From: Solibacillus ferritrahens | Lineage (GTDB): Bacteria; Bacillota; Bacilli; Bacillales_A; Planococcaceae | Assembly: GCF_037027585.1 (NCBI RefSeq) | Contig: NZ_JAXCLE010000008.1 | Location: forward strand, 62,001-126,000 | DNA: 64,000 nucleotides | Direction of reading: 5' to 3' | Shown: positions 17,837 through 26,167 of the stretch, piece after piece | Numbering within the stretch: the first letter of the stretch is position 1 | How the letters are laid out: each line of letters begins with the position of its first letter | Made by a program: the position numbers and the translations under genes | Notes under the pieces: model-generated | Told to the model about the DNA's origin: nothing | What the model saw: only the letters and a program-made list of their open reading frames with translations | The model's database searches: none

Positions 17837-19042
17837 ATGAAACATTTTAGTACTCTTTTTATTTCATTATTTTTCTCATTTTTTTTTATAAATGCCTCAT
17901 ACGCTTCATCACAAGAAACAGTAAAAATTAAAAAAGATACAACAGCTAATTTTTATTTGCATAATAACCAAGAAGTAAAGTACATTACTTTAAAAAAAGG
18001 GGAAACATACCTCGCTACTTCAGAAGATCTAAATTGGATGATCGAGATTGGCAATGCAAAGGTTCATATCGATAAACAAGATGCGAAAAGCACAAACGAA
18101 AAAATTACTCCTGCGCAAAACAATAATAAGATACAGATTTTAACCAATGAATCCACGCCGGTTTATAATTCCCATCGTAATAGTAGTAAACAAATTGCTA
18201 CATTAAGCGCTAATACGCGTATTAGCTCTAATGGTGTGAAAGGATATTTTTATGAGGTTGTCATCGGTGGGAAACTTGGATATGTGCCCATTAAAAAAAT
18301 GCAGATTGATGCTGGGGTTCCCACTTTAATTTATCACCACTTTGTAGAGAACATTGATAAATCCTATTTCCGTAATAATATCTCGGTCGTTGATATTGGA
18401 GATTTTGAACAGCAAATGACATTTTTGAAGAATGAAGGCTATACAACTATTTCATTAAAGGATCTAGACTTATGGATGCAAAAAAAACAGGCACTCCCTG
18501 CAAAAGCAGTCGCCCTAACTTTCGATGATGCCAATTTATCACTGGAGAAAATGGTATATCCAATTTTAAAAGAAAGAAATATGCATGGTACTACCTTTGT
18601 CATTGGTAATCGGGTAAAAGAAGAAACTCCCCCATTTAACAGCGAAGCAGAAATAGTACAATTTGCAGGATTTAATGAACTACACAGTATAATGGACCTT
18701 ATTGAAATCGAGCATCATACTTATGCGCTCCATGTTTATAATGATACATTACAGAGAAGTCAGCTCCAGCTTACATCGGCTCGGGATTTACATTACGATA
18801 TTCAGCAAATGAATGAAGTGCTAAAGCAAATCGACCCTAATATACAAGCACAGTACTATTCTTATCCATATGGGAAGTTTAATAAAAATCACGAAGCTAC
18901 ATTTATAGAAAATAATATTTCATTAGCATTTTTGAATAAAGGTGGCAAAACCAAAATAACTAGTCCACGGTTATATGTACCTAGGATTCCTGTTCAAAAT
19001 TCTATGCCGCTCGAACAATTTAAATCATTAGTTCAGAATTAA
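17837..19042 (+). CDS. Secreted polysaccharide deacetylase with N-terminal SH3-like region
   Basis: Exported carbohydrate-esterase-4 enzyme, probably acting on cell-wall or exopolysaccharide N-acetyl groups. A signal peptide (first ~24 residues, hydrophobic FISLFFSFFFI, cut near YASS) precedes two SH3-like repeats (to ~155), then a NodB domain with ALTFDDANLS (catalytic and metal Asp pair) and a metal His pair in EHHTYALH. TFDDG is replaced by TFDDA. The H-H-T-Y-x-L-H pattern is closest to IcaB/PgaB poly-GlcNAc deacetylases, but no icaA-like synthase is nearby. Confidence 0.85.
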   Translation: MKHFSTLFISLFFSFFFINASYASSQETVKIKKDTTANFYLHNNQEVKYITLKKGETYLATSEDLNWMIEIGNAKVHIDKQDAKSTNEKITPAQNNNKIQILTNESTPVYNSHRNSSKQIATLSANTRISSNGVKGYFYEVVIGGKLGYVPIKKMQIDAGVPTLIYHHFVENIDKSYFRNNISVVDIGDFEQQMTFLKNEGYTTISLKDLDLWMQKKQALPAKAVALTFDDANLSLEKMVYPILKERNMHGTTFVIGNRVKEETPPFNSEAEIVQFAGFNELHSIMDLIEIEHHTYALHVYNDTLQRSQLQLTSARDLHYDIQQMNEVLKQIDPNIQAQYYSYPYGKFNKNHEATFIENNISLAFLNKGGKTKITSPRLYVPRIPVQNSMPLEQFKSLVQN

Positions 19043-19126
19043 CGACAATTATTTAAAACTACGTGAGACGAATTTATAGGTCATTTCATGTATACTGGAG
19101 ATATTCTATTAGTAGGTGAAAAAATT

Positions 19127-19828
19127 ATGCGTATAAATAAATATTTAGCAGAAACTGGCATCGTATCTCGTCGCGGTGCAGATAAATGGGTAGAAGATGG
19201 ACGGGTAATGATTAATGGCGTCATTGCAACAAATGGCAGCCAAGTAGAACCAGGTGACGAAGTATTTGTAGATGGCAAACTTGTAAAAAGAGAAGAGCAG
19301 TTAGTGTATATCGTTCTAAACAAGCCTGTTGGAATTACAAGTACTACGGAAAAACATATTCAAGGCAATGTCGTGGATTTTGTAAACCATCCATTGCGTA
19401 TTTTCCATATTGGCCGTTTAGACAAAGACTCTGAAGGATTGCTCCTTCTTACAAACGATGGTGACATTGTAAACGAAATTTTACGAGCAGAAAATCACCA
19501 TGAAAAGGAGTATGTCGTACAAGTCGATAAACCGATTACCGACAAATTCATCCACGACATGAGTGCAGGTGTGGAAATTTTGGATACCACGACATTACCT
19601 TGCCGTGTTGAAAAGGTTTCTTCGCAAGTGTTCAAAATCATTTTGGAGCAAGGTTTAAACCGCCAAATCCGTCGTATGTGCTCGGCACTTGGCTATTCTG
19701 TCCAAAGACTTCAGCGCATTCGCATCATGAATATTCATATCGGTAATTTGAAGGTTGGACAATGGCGAGATCTCTCAGAAAAAGAAAAAAATGAACTATT
19801 TAAGTTACTAGATTATACACCAAAATAA
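19127..19828 (+). CDS. rluF: 23S rRNA pseudouridine synthase RluF-type
   Basis: Converts a uridine in 23S rRNA to pseudouridine. An S4 RNA-binding domain (INKYLAETGIVSRRGADKWV) precedes the catalytic domain with GRLDKDSEGLLLLTNDG, where the Asp is the nucleophile, and GLNRQIRRM. I place the start at ATG 19127, with AGGTGA seven bases upstream; an in-frame ATG 13 codons earlier lacks support. Confidence 0.9.
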   Translation: MRINKYLAETGIVSRRGADKWVEDGRVMINGVIATNGSQVEPGDEVFVDGKLVKREEQLVYIVLNKPVGITSTTEKHIQGNVVDFVNHPLRIFHIGRLDKDSEGLLLLTNDGDIVNEILRAENHHEKEYVVQVDKPITDKFIHDMSAGVEILDTTTLPCRVEKVSSQVFKIILEQGLNRQIRRMCSALGYSVQRLQRIRIMNIHIGNLKVGQWRDLSEKEKNELFKLLDYTPK

Positions 19829-19885
19829 TAAGTAATCCTCTCCCTTAACCGGGAGAGTTGCTTACTTGGCATGGGGAGCATCGTT

Positions 19886-20008
19886 ATGCTAACAATACAG
19901 CCAACTGAGAATTTAACAGGATTAACGGTAAGTGGTGACTATTGGGATTTGGATGATTTAATCCATGCAATTTATGAAGTCGTCGGGTTTGGTAACAATA
20001 GTTTATAG
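19886..20008 (+). pseudogene. Truncated DUF6904-like N-terminus (40 codons)
   Basis: ATG 19886 is preceded by GGGGAG and opens a 40-codon frame, MLTIQPTENLTGLTVSGDYW..., ending at TAG 20006-20008. The pattern (PTENLTG, SGDYWDLDDLIHAIYEVVG) resembles the first third of a small Bacillales family that I recall as DUF6904, whose members are well over 100 residues. The frame ends just before a strong terminator, so this looks like a remnant, although a genuine micro-protein is possible. Confidence 0.5.
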
Positions 20009-20019
20009 ATCTATACATA

Positions 20020-20066
20020 AAGAAGGCTATGTTAAAAGTATTTTTGACTTTTAACATAGCCTTCTT
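20020..20066. terminator. Strong bidirectional terminator between rluF side and livF
   Basis: A perfect 20-bp stem (20020-20039 with 20047-20066) with a seven-base loop separates the plus-strand genes on the left from the convergent liv operon on the right. T residues occur on both sides. Confidence 0.88.
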
Positions 20067-20072
20067 CAATTT

Positions 20073-20780
20073 TTATAATCCACCTAAATAAGCGGCTCTT
20101 ACTTCATCACTTTCCTGCAGTTCCTTTGCTGATCCTGCCAGTACGATTTTACCTGTTTCCAAAACATAGGCGCGATGTGCAACGGATAATGCCATATTCG
20201 CATTTTGCTCCACTAGTAAAACAGTAACCCCTTCTTTATTAACCATCTCGATAATATTAAATATGTTTTTTACCATTAGTGGTGCCAAGCCCATTGAAGG
20301 TTCATCCATAATGATTAGCTTTGGCTTAGCCATTAAAGCGCGCCCCATCGCAAGCATTTGCTGCTCTCCACCTGAAAGTGTTCCTGAAAGCTGTTTGCGT
20401 CGTTCTAAAAGGCGAGGAAACAACTCAAAGACATGGGCCATATCCTTTTTAATCCCGTCACGATCCGATCTTAAATAAGCCCCTAGCTCTAGATTCTCCT
20501 CCACTGACATATTGGAAAATACACGTCTTCCTTCAGGTACATGGGAAATTCCTGATTTCACAATAGATTGCGCCGGCTTTCCGTCAATTGCAGATCCTAA
20601 ATATTCGATTGATCCACGCTTTGGCTTTAGTAATCCAGAAATCGTTTTAAGTAATGTGCTTTTCCCTGCCCCATTCGCACCAATTAATGTAACAATTTCA
20701 CCTTTATTTACTTCGATGGAGATTCCTTTCAATGCCTGAATATTACCATAAAACACATCAATATCATTAATTTTTAGCAT
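20073..20780 (-). CDS. livF: Branched-chain amino acid ABC transporter ATPase LivF
   Basis: ATP-hydrolysing subunit of a LIV-type importer. Walker A is GANGAGKST, the signature is LSGGEQQM and Walker B is LIIMDEPS. I place the start at ATG 20780, two bases after the livG stop, with GAGGAGG inside the end of livG; the open frame extends seven codons upstream. It is the last gene of the operon. Confidence 0.95.
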   Translation of the reverse strand: MLKINDIDVFYGNIQALKGISIEVNKGEIVTLIGANGAGKSTLLKTISGLLKPKRGSIEYLGSAIDGKPAQSIVKSGISHVPEGRRVFSNMSVEENLELGAYLRSDRDGIKKDMAHVFELFPRLLERRKQLSGTLSGGEQQMLAMGRALMAKPKLIIMDEPSMGLAPLMVKNIFNIIEMVNKEGVTVLLVEQNANMALSVAHRAYVLETGKIVLAGSAKELQESDEVRAAYLGGL

Positions 20781-20781
20781 A

Positions 20782-21558
20782 TTATTCTGTAACCTCCTCA
20801 CCTAAGTAAGCTTCAATTACTTTCGGGTTTGAACGAATTTCTGCAGGTGTCCCGCTTGCAATTAATTGACCGTGATCAAGCACGTAAATACGTTCACAAA
20901 TACCCATAACCAAGTTCATATCATGCTCGATTAATAAAATTGTTAAATCAAATTCCTTGCGGATGAACGCAATAAGCTCCATTAAATCATGTGTTTCCTT
21001 TGCATTCATCCCGGCTGCTGGCTCATCCAACAATAGTAGCTTTGGAGCTGCTGCCAATGCACGAGCAATTTCCAAACGACGTTGCATCCCGTACGGCAAG
21101 TTTTTTGCAAGCTCATCACGGTAAACATCCAGTCCGAATATTTTTAAAAAGGCTAAAGATTCCTTTTCCATTTTTTCTTCGCCATTAAAATGACTTGGTA
21201 AGCGAAAAATGCTTGAAATTAAGTTGTGCTTCGCTAAACCGTGGTTTGCCACCTTTACGTTATCCAGGACGGTTAACTCTTTGAATAGACGAATGTTTTG
21301 GAATGTACGGCTAATTCCTTGACGCGTTACTTTATAAGGATCAAGACCGCCAATGGATTTGCCATCAAACATAATTTTTCCTTCTGTAGGCGTATAAACA
21401 CCGGTTAGCATATTAAATGTTGTTGTCTTACCTGCTCCATTTGGACCTATAAGGCCTATTAATTCGCCTTGATTCATATACAGTTCGACGTTTTGTACAG
21501 CCTTTAATCCTCCAAATTGAATACCCAAATTTTCAACCATTAGAAGTGCACTGCTCAT
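20782..21558 (-). CDS. livG: Branched-chain amino acid ABC transporter ATPase LivG
   Basis: Second ATPase of the importer. Walker A is GPNGAGKTT; a LivG-type LPYGMQRRLEIARAL replaces the usual LSGGQ; Walker B is LLLLDEPAAGMN. At 258 aa it is normal for LivG. The ATG overlaps the end of livM by four bases. Confidence 0.95.
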   Translation of the reverse strand: MSSALLMVENLGIQFGGLKAVQNVELYMNQGELIGLIGPNGAGKTTTFNMLTGVYTPTEGKIMFDGKSIGGLDPYKVTRQGISRTFQNIRLFKELTVLDNVKVANHGLAKHNLISSIFRLPSHFNGEEKMEKESLAFLKIFGLDVYRDELAKNLPYGMQRRLEIARALAAAPKLLLLDEPAAGMNAKETHDLMELIAFIRKEFDLTILLIEHDMNLVMGICERIYVLDHGQLIASGTPAEIRSNPKVIEAYLGEEVTE

Positions 21559-22493
21559 ACGCGTGTACCTCCTTTTTTACCAAACTTAAAGTATGCTGTG
21601 ATTTCTTTTGAACCTAGTAATCCAGTCGGACGATATAGCATAACTAAAATGAGAATTAATGAATAAATTATCATTCGTGTTTCCGGGAATTCCTGTAAAT
21701 ATGTTGAAACGATTGTCAATAAAATTGCTGCAATCACGGATCCGGATAAACTTCCTAATCCCCCTAAAACAACGAATATTAAAATATCAAAGGATTTTAA
21801 AAATCCAAATGCAGTTGGCTGAATTATATAGTAGTTATGGGCATAAATTGCACCCGCAACTCCGGCAAAGAATGAGCCCATTGCAAATGCAACTACTTTG
21901 TAATAGGTCGTGTTAATGCCCATTGCATCAGCAGCAATTTCATCTTCACGTATGGATATACATGCGCGGCCATGTCGGGAATTCGTAAAGTTGGAAATAA
22001 CTAATATAGTGATGAATACTCCAAAGAATGCATATGTCCATGTTGATTGGTGGGTCACTTGCAAACCTGCAGCTCCCCCTACATAGTCTGTATTAACAAA
22101 TACAATTCGAATAATTTCTGCAAACCCAAGTGTTGCAATTGCTAAGTAGTCCCCTTTTAAACGAAGAGAAGGAATACCTACCAATAGTCCAGCAAGGGCG
22201 GCAACAATTGCACCAATTAAAATCGCTGTAATAAATGGCATGCCAAACTTCATCGTGCAAATTGCCGATATGTAAGCTCCAACTGCTAAAAAACCTGCAT
22301 GCCCTATCGAAAACTGACCTGTAACTCCGATTATGACATGTAAACTGACTGCTAAAATAATATTAATACACATTGCAATAAACATATTTTGATAGTAATT
22401 CTGAATAACACCATTTGAGATTAATAATTGAACAACTGCATAAATAACAAGTGCTAGGACGGCATAACCCCAAAAGATTTTTGATTTTTTCAT
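21555..22493 (-). CDS. livM: Branched-chain amino acid ABC transporter permease LivM
   Basis: Inner-membrane permease with about nine hydrophobic segments and the conserved GVTGQFSIGHAGFLAVGAY motif. ATG 22493 has AGGTGA upstream, partly over the livH stop; a GTG three codons earlier is inside that ribosome site. It is translationally close to both neighbours. Confidence 0.94.
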   Translation of the reverse strand: MKKSKIFWGYAVLALVIYAVVQLLISNGVIQNYYQNMFIAMCINIILAVSLHVIIGVTGQFSIGHAGFLAVGAYISAICTMKFGMPFITAILIGAIVAALAGLLVGIPSLRLKGDYLAIATLGFAEIIRIVFVNTDYVGGAAGLQVTHQSTWTYAFFGVFITILVISNFTNSRHGRACISIREDEIAADAMGINTTYYKVVAFAMGSFFAGVAGAIYAHNYYIIQPTAFGFLKSFDILIFVVLGGLGSLSGSVIAAILLTIVSTYLQEFPETRMIIYSLILILVMLYRPTGLLGSKEITAYFKFGKKGGTRV

Positions 22494-22502
22494 GCTGTTC
22501 AC

Positions 22503-23378
22503 CTACACTTTCTCGCGTGTATTTTTACCGAAAATACCCGCTGGACGTAATATTAGAATTAAAATAAGGATGACGAATGCTGCTGCATCTCGCCATAAAG
22601 AATAGCCTAGTGCAGAAACAACGGTTTCTACCACTCCAAGAACGAGACCGCCTACCATCGCGCCCGGAATAATTCCTATACCACCTAAAACGGCTGCTAT
22701 AAATGCCTTGATACCCGGCATAATTCCCATTAATGGGTCGATACGAGTATAGTAAATACCAAAAATTACACCGGCTGCTCCTGCTAAAGCAGAGCCAATT
22801 GCGAATGTTGCAGAAATTGTATTGTCAACGTTAATACCCATTAAGCGGGCTGCATCAGCGTCATGTGATACTGCGCGCATCGCTTTTCCGATTTTTGTTT
22901 TGTGAACAATGAATTGTAGAAGAAGCATTAAAAAGATCGATACAGATAAAATGAAAATGGCTAGTGTACTAATTTGAACACCGAAAATTTCTATGTTCTT
23001 TGTTGTAAACACTGTTGGATATGCCTCAGGAGATGAACCACGGAAGAAAATCACTGTATATTCGATTAACAGCGATACCCCAATGGCTGTTATAAGTGCT
23101 GCTATACGTGTTGCATTTCGCAGTCGCTTATAGGCGACACGCTCAATAATTACTCCGATAACTGCACATAAAATCATTGCTAAAATAAGAGCTAAAAATA
23201 CATTCATTTCCCAACGTGCAATAGCATAAAAACCGATAAATGCACCTAGCATGAAAACGTCACCATGGGCAAAGTTGATTAATTTAATAATCCCATAAAC
23301 CATTGTATAGCCTAGAGCGATGAGCGCATAAATACTACCTAGCGAAATCCCGTTCACTAATTGTTGAATCCACTCCAT
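22503..23378 (-). CDS. livH: Branched-chain amino acid ABC transporter permease LivH
   Basis: Inner-membrane permease, 291 aa from ATG 23378, with the family motifs GSIYALIALGYTMVYGIIKL and INFAHGDVFMLGA, and a C-terminal EAA-like loop. AAGGAAG lies upstream; the GTG three codons earlier abuts that site and is unlikely to be used. Confidence 0.94.
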   Translation of the reverse strand: MEWIQQLVNGISLGSIYALIALGYTMVYGIIKLINFAHGDVFMLGAFIGFYAIARWEMNVFLALILAMILCAVIGVIIERVAYKRLRNATRIAALITAIGVSLLIEYTVIFFRGSSPEAYPTVFTTKNIEIFGVQISTLAIFILSVSIFLMLLLQFIVHKTKIGKAMRAVSHDADAARLMGINVDNTISATFAIGSALAGAAGVIFGIYYTRIDPLMGIMPGIKAFIAAVLGGIGIIPGAMVGGLVLGVVETVVSALGYSLWRDAAAFVILILILILRPAGIFGKNTREKV

Positions 23379-23416
23379 AAAGTTCACTTCCTTTTCAACT
23401 ATTAACTATGAAAATA

Positions 23417-23446
23417 CGAAAAGGGGAGGCAAGTTCCGCCCCCCCT
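23417..23446 (-). terminator. Weak hairpin between livK and livH (likely attenuator)
   Basis: GC-rich arms AGGGGAGGC (23422-23430) and GCCCCCCCT (23438-23446) with only a short T run on the minus strand. Partial termination here would give more binding protein than permease, a common design in ABC operons. Confidence 0.55.
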
Positions 23447-23459
23447 TACTTGAAAAAAA

Positions 23460-24680
23460 TTAAGGATTAACTTTAGAGTTGAACTGTTGTTTGCCGTCTA
23501 CGAATTCTAGAACTGTTGCTGATTTTACAGGGTTGTGGTTTTCGTCAACTGTGAAAGTACCTGTTACTAAGCTTAAATCCTTTGTTGATGCTAGCTGTTT
23601 TTGAATTGCTTCACTCGTAACATCTCCGTCTACACGTTTAATAGCATCTACGATAAAGTAAATTGAATCATATCCTAAAGCGTGGAATGCGTTAGGCGCC
23701 TGACTATATTTATCATTGAAGGCTTTAACGAAATCCTGGATTTTCGCATCTGGATCTTCAGATGAGTAGTGATTTGTAATGAAAGTATTATTTAAAGCAT
23801 CTGCTCCGGCTAATTCAATTAATTTCGGAGAATCCCAACCGTCAGCGCCCATTAACGGTACTGTAATACCTGCTTCACGCGCTTGCTTAACGATTATTCC
23901 AACCTCTTCGTAATATCCTGGAATGAAGATGAAATCAGGATTTTTCCCTTTAATATTCGTTAATTGCGATTTGAAATCGACATCTTTTGCAACATATGCT
24001 TCTTCAGTAACAACTGTACCGCCGTTAGCTGTAATTGTTTCTTTAAATGATGCAGCCAAACCTTTCGCATAATCAGATGCATTATCTGCGAAAATCGCTA
24101 CATTTTTAGCACCTAATTCATTTGTCGCAAAGTTTGCTGCTACTGTACCTTGGAATGGGTCGATGAAACATGTACGGAATGCATATTCATTTACTGTTCC
24201 GTCATCATTCACTGTTACATTCGGAGCTGTACCAGACCCCGTAACCATCGGAACTTTATGGTTATTTGCAATTTGAACTGTTGCAACAGAGTTACCTGAA
24301 GTTGCAGGCGCTAACATTGCCACTACTTTTTCCTGTTCTGCTAGCTTTATCGCCGCAGAAGTTGCCTCGGCTGTTTCCGACTTATTGTCGATTGGAATAT
24401 ATTCAATTTGCTTGCCATCAATACCACCTGCTGCATTGATTTCATCAATCGCTAATTTCGCTCCATCATTAATTGATGACCCATAAGAACCAACCGCACC
24501 GGATAATTCTAAGTTTGCACCAATTTTTATAGTGTCCCCTGCTGTATTGCCACTTCCTTTTGACCCAGAACCAGAACCTGATCCAGAATCATCAGTCCCA
24601 CATCCAGCTAAAATCCCAGTTAATAGTGCTGTTGCCATGAATAATGACCCGTATTTTTTTGTTTTGTTGTGTTTTGCCAT
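23460..24680 (-). CDS. livK: Branched-chain amino acid-binding lipoprotein LivK
   Basis: Extracellular substrate-binding protein of the importer. The lipoprotein signal ends in the lipobox LAGC (cysteine ~ residue 28), followed by a Gly/Ser-rich linker and a periplasmic-binding fold starting IKIGANLELSGAVGSYG. ATG 24680 has AAGGGGG upstream; the frame is open 19 codons further but that part is not a signal peptide. Whether it binds Leu/Ile/Val or another amino acid or urea cannot be told. Confidence 0.92.
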   Translation of the reverse strand: MAKHNKTKKYGSLFMATALLTGILAGCGTDDSGSGSGSGSKGSGNTAGDTIKIGANLELSGAVGSYGSSINDGAKLAIDEINAAGGIDGKQIEYIPIDNKSETAEATSAAIKLAEQEKVVAMLAPATSGNSVATVQIANNHKVPMVTGSGTAPNVTVNDDGTVNEYAFRTCFIDPFQGTVAANFATNELGAKNVAIFADNASDYAKGLAASFKETITANGGTVVTEEAYVAKDVDFKSQLTNIKGKNPDFIFIPGYYEEVGIIVKQAREAGITVPLMGADGWDSPKLIELAGADALNNTFITNHYSSEDPDAKIQDFVKAFNDKYSQAPNAFHALGYDSIYFIVDAIKRVDGDVTSEAIQKQLASTKDLSLVTGTFTVDENHNPVKSATVLEFVDGKQQFNSKVNP

Positions 24681-24714
24681 TATTATTTCCCCCTTAGTAA
24701 ACTTGAAATATTTG

Positions 24715-24729
24715 ATATTTCTGATAATT
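24715..24729 (-). promoter_or_regulatory. CodY-like box over the livK promoter
   Basis: The minus strand reads AATTATCAGAAATAT, 12 of 15 matches to the CodY consensus AATTTTCWGAAAATT. It overlaps the -10 box, a position expected to repress the importer when branched-chain amino acids are plentiful. Confidence 0.55.
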
Positions 24730-24755
24730 ATACTCAATCTTCCAAGTTCCTACAA
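24727..24755 (-). promoter_or_regulatory. Sigma-A promoter of the liv operon
   Basis: Minus-strand -35 TTGTAG (24750-24755), 17-base spacer, perfect -10 TATAAT (24727-24732), about 50 bases upstream of the livK start. Confidence 0.65.
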
Positions 24756-24920
24756 TCTTATTTTTAAATATTCAGAATAGAATAAGTTGCAATAAAAAAT
24801 ACATTTATTCCAACTTCTGTATTGTATACGATACTAAATTATTAGTCTAGTATGATTTTTCTGTATATTTTGTATATTTAGAGTACATAGAAAACTATGC
24901 ATTATAGAAAAAAACCGTCA

Positions 24921-25523
24921 TTATTCGTTTATTCGAAAAACGACGATTCGTTCATTTTCATTTTTTTCATAACGGAGTTTTATATTTAAATAACATTCCA
25001 GCATTTTTTCTTCTACTAAAAAATGCATATAGTCGGGGGAAGGATAGTATAAGATTATGTCAATAGTTCGTGGGTATAGTTCAAATGACTCAAAAAGAAG
25101 ATTTATAAACTCGCGAAAAACATGAATGGAAAATGGATTGAAAAAGAAAAATACATTATCATGCTTTTTAATTTCATAGGTTTCTGCAATGATGTTCAAA
25201 AATTGAATAGGCGCTTTCTTCTTTTTGATTTTCCTCAAGTATTGTTCGGCATTGTGTTCTGCTTCAGCAAAAAATTTCTGATCCATTTCAATCCCTATAA
25301 CAGGAATACGAAAACGATCATATATATAAATCGGAACGCGGCCTTTCCCACATCCGATATCAAGAAATCGTGTACTCGGTGGCATTTCATACTTTTCAAA
25401 TAATTGTTCAAGTCCACTATACGGGGTAGGTTCATAGCGATGATATTTCGCTAGCTTTGGAAAACCATATTGAAAGCCTACTGTTTGAATATTTAGTAAC
25501 TTATCATATTGTTGCTCGTTCAT
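24921..25523 (-). CDS. Class I SAM-dependent methyltransferase
   Basis: A 200-residue protein with motif I FLDIGCGKGRVPIYI and a downstream acidic residue (GIEMD) that would hold SAM ribose. FFFFNPFS takes the place of the catalytic motif IV. The fold is clear; the acceptor is unknown. GAGGTGA stands before the ATG. Confidence 0.8.
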   Translation of the reverse strand: MNEQQYDKLLNIQTVGFQYGFPKLAKYHRYEPTPYSGLEQLFEKYEMPPSTRFLDIGCGKGRVPIYIYDRFRIPVIGIEMDQKFFAEAEHNAEQYLRKIKKKKAPIQFLNIIAETYEIKKHDNVFFFFNPFSIHVFREFINLLFESFELYPRTIDIILYYPSPDYMHFLVEEKMLECYLNIKLRYEKNENERIVVFRINE

Positions 25524-25586
25524 TCATTCACCTCGTATCTTCATACAATCTTTACGTATTTACGTTAATTATATCGATATATTTTA

Positions 25587-26066
25587 TTACGATAAAATCA
25601 GTTGATGTTTCAATTCATGATTCAGCAACCATTCTTTACGCCATAAACCGCCTGCATACCCTGTCAGTTTGCCATTTGCTCCTATAATTCTATGGCAAGG
25701 AACGATAATGCATATTCTATTTCTACTATTGGTCATACCGACAGCACGTACCGCTTTTTCATTTTCTATTAGCTGAGCGATTTCTTTATACGAAGCAGTT
25801 TGACCGTATTGTACATTTTTTAATGCTTCCCATACGGAAACTTGAAAAGCTGTACCTTCAAGTTTATAAAGTACAGAAAACTCTAGACGATGCCCATTAA
25901 AATATTCATCTAGCTCTTTATAGCAATTGAGTAACAGTGCAGGTGTAACATTCGTTTGTAAAAATTGAATTTCTTCGCGATCTGCAAATAATACCGATGA
26001 AATAAAGTATTCTGTTCCGACAATCTCAATAACCCCTATTGGTGAAGCAAAATCCAACTTATACAT
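25587..26066 (-). CDS. ogt: Methylated-DNA-protein-cysteine methyltransferase (Ogt type)
   Basis: Repairs O6-alkylguanine by transferring the alkyl group to its own Cys. The active-site motif is IIVPCHRIIGANG, with VRAVGMTNSRN just before it. At 159 aa it lacks the Ada regulatory domain. GGAGGAA precedes the ATG. Confidence 0.95.
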   Translation of the reverse strand: MYKLDFASPIGVIEIVGTEYFISSVLFADREEIQFLQTNVTPALLLNCYKELDEYFNGHRLEFSVLYKLEGTAFQVSVWEALKNVQYGQTASYKEIAQLIENEKAVRAVGMTNSRNRICIIVPCHRIIGANGKLTGYAGGLWRKEWLLNHELKHQLILS

Positions 26067-26117
26067 AGTATTCCTCCTCTTCCCCTATATATTTACTATA
26101 GCGCAATTGCTCCATTG

Positions 26118-26157
26118 AAAAAAGAACCTTTAATCCGACAATGATTAAAGGTTCTTT
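26118..26157 (-). terminator. Terminator of mqo
   Basis: Perfect 15-bp stem (26121-26135 with 26143-26157), seven-base loop, T run on the minus strand. Confidence 0.9.
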
Positions 26158-26167
26158 CTATTAAAAA

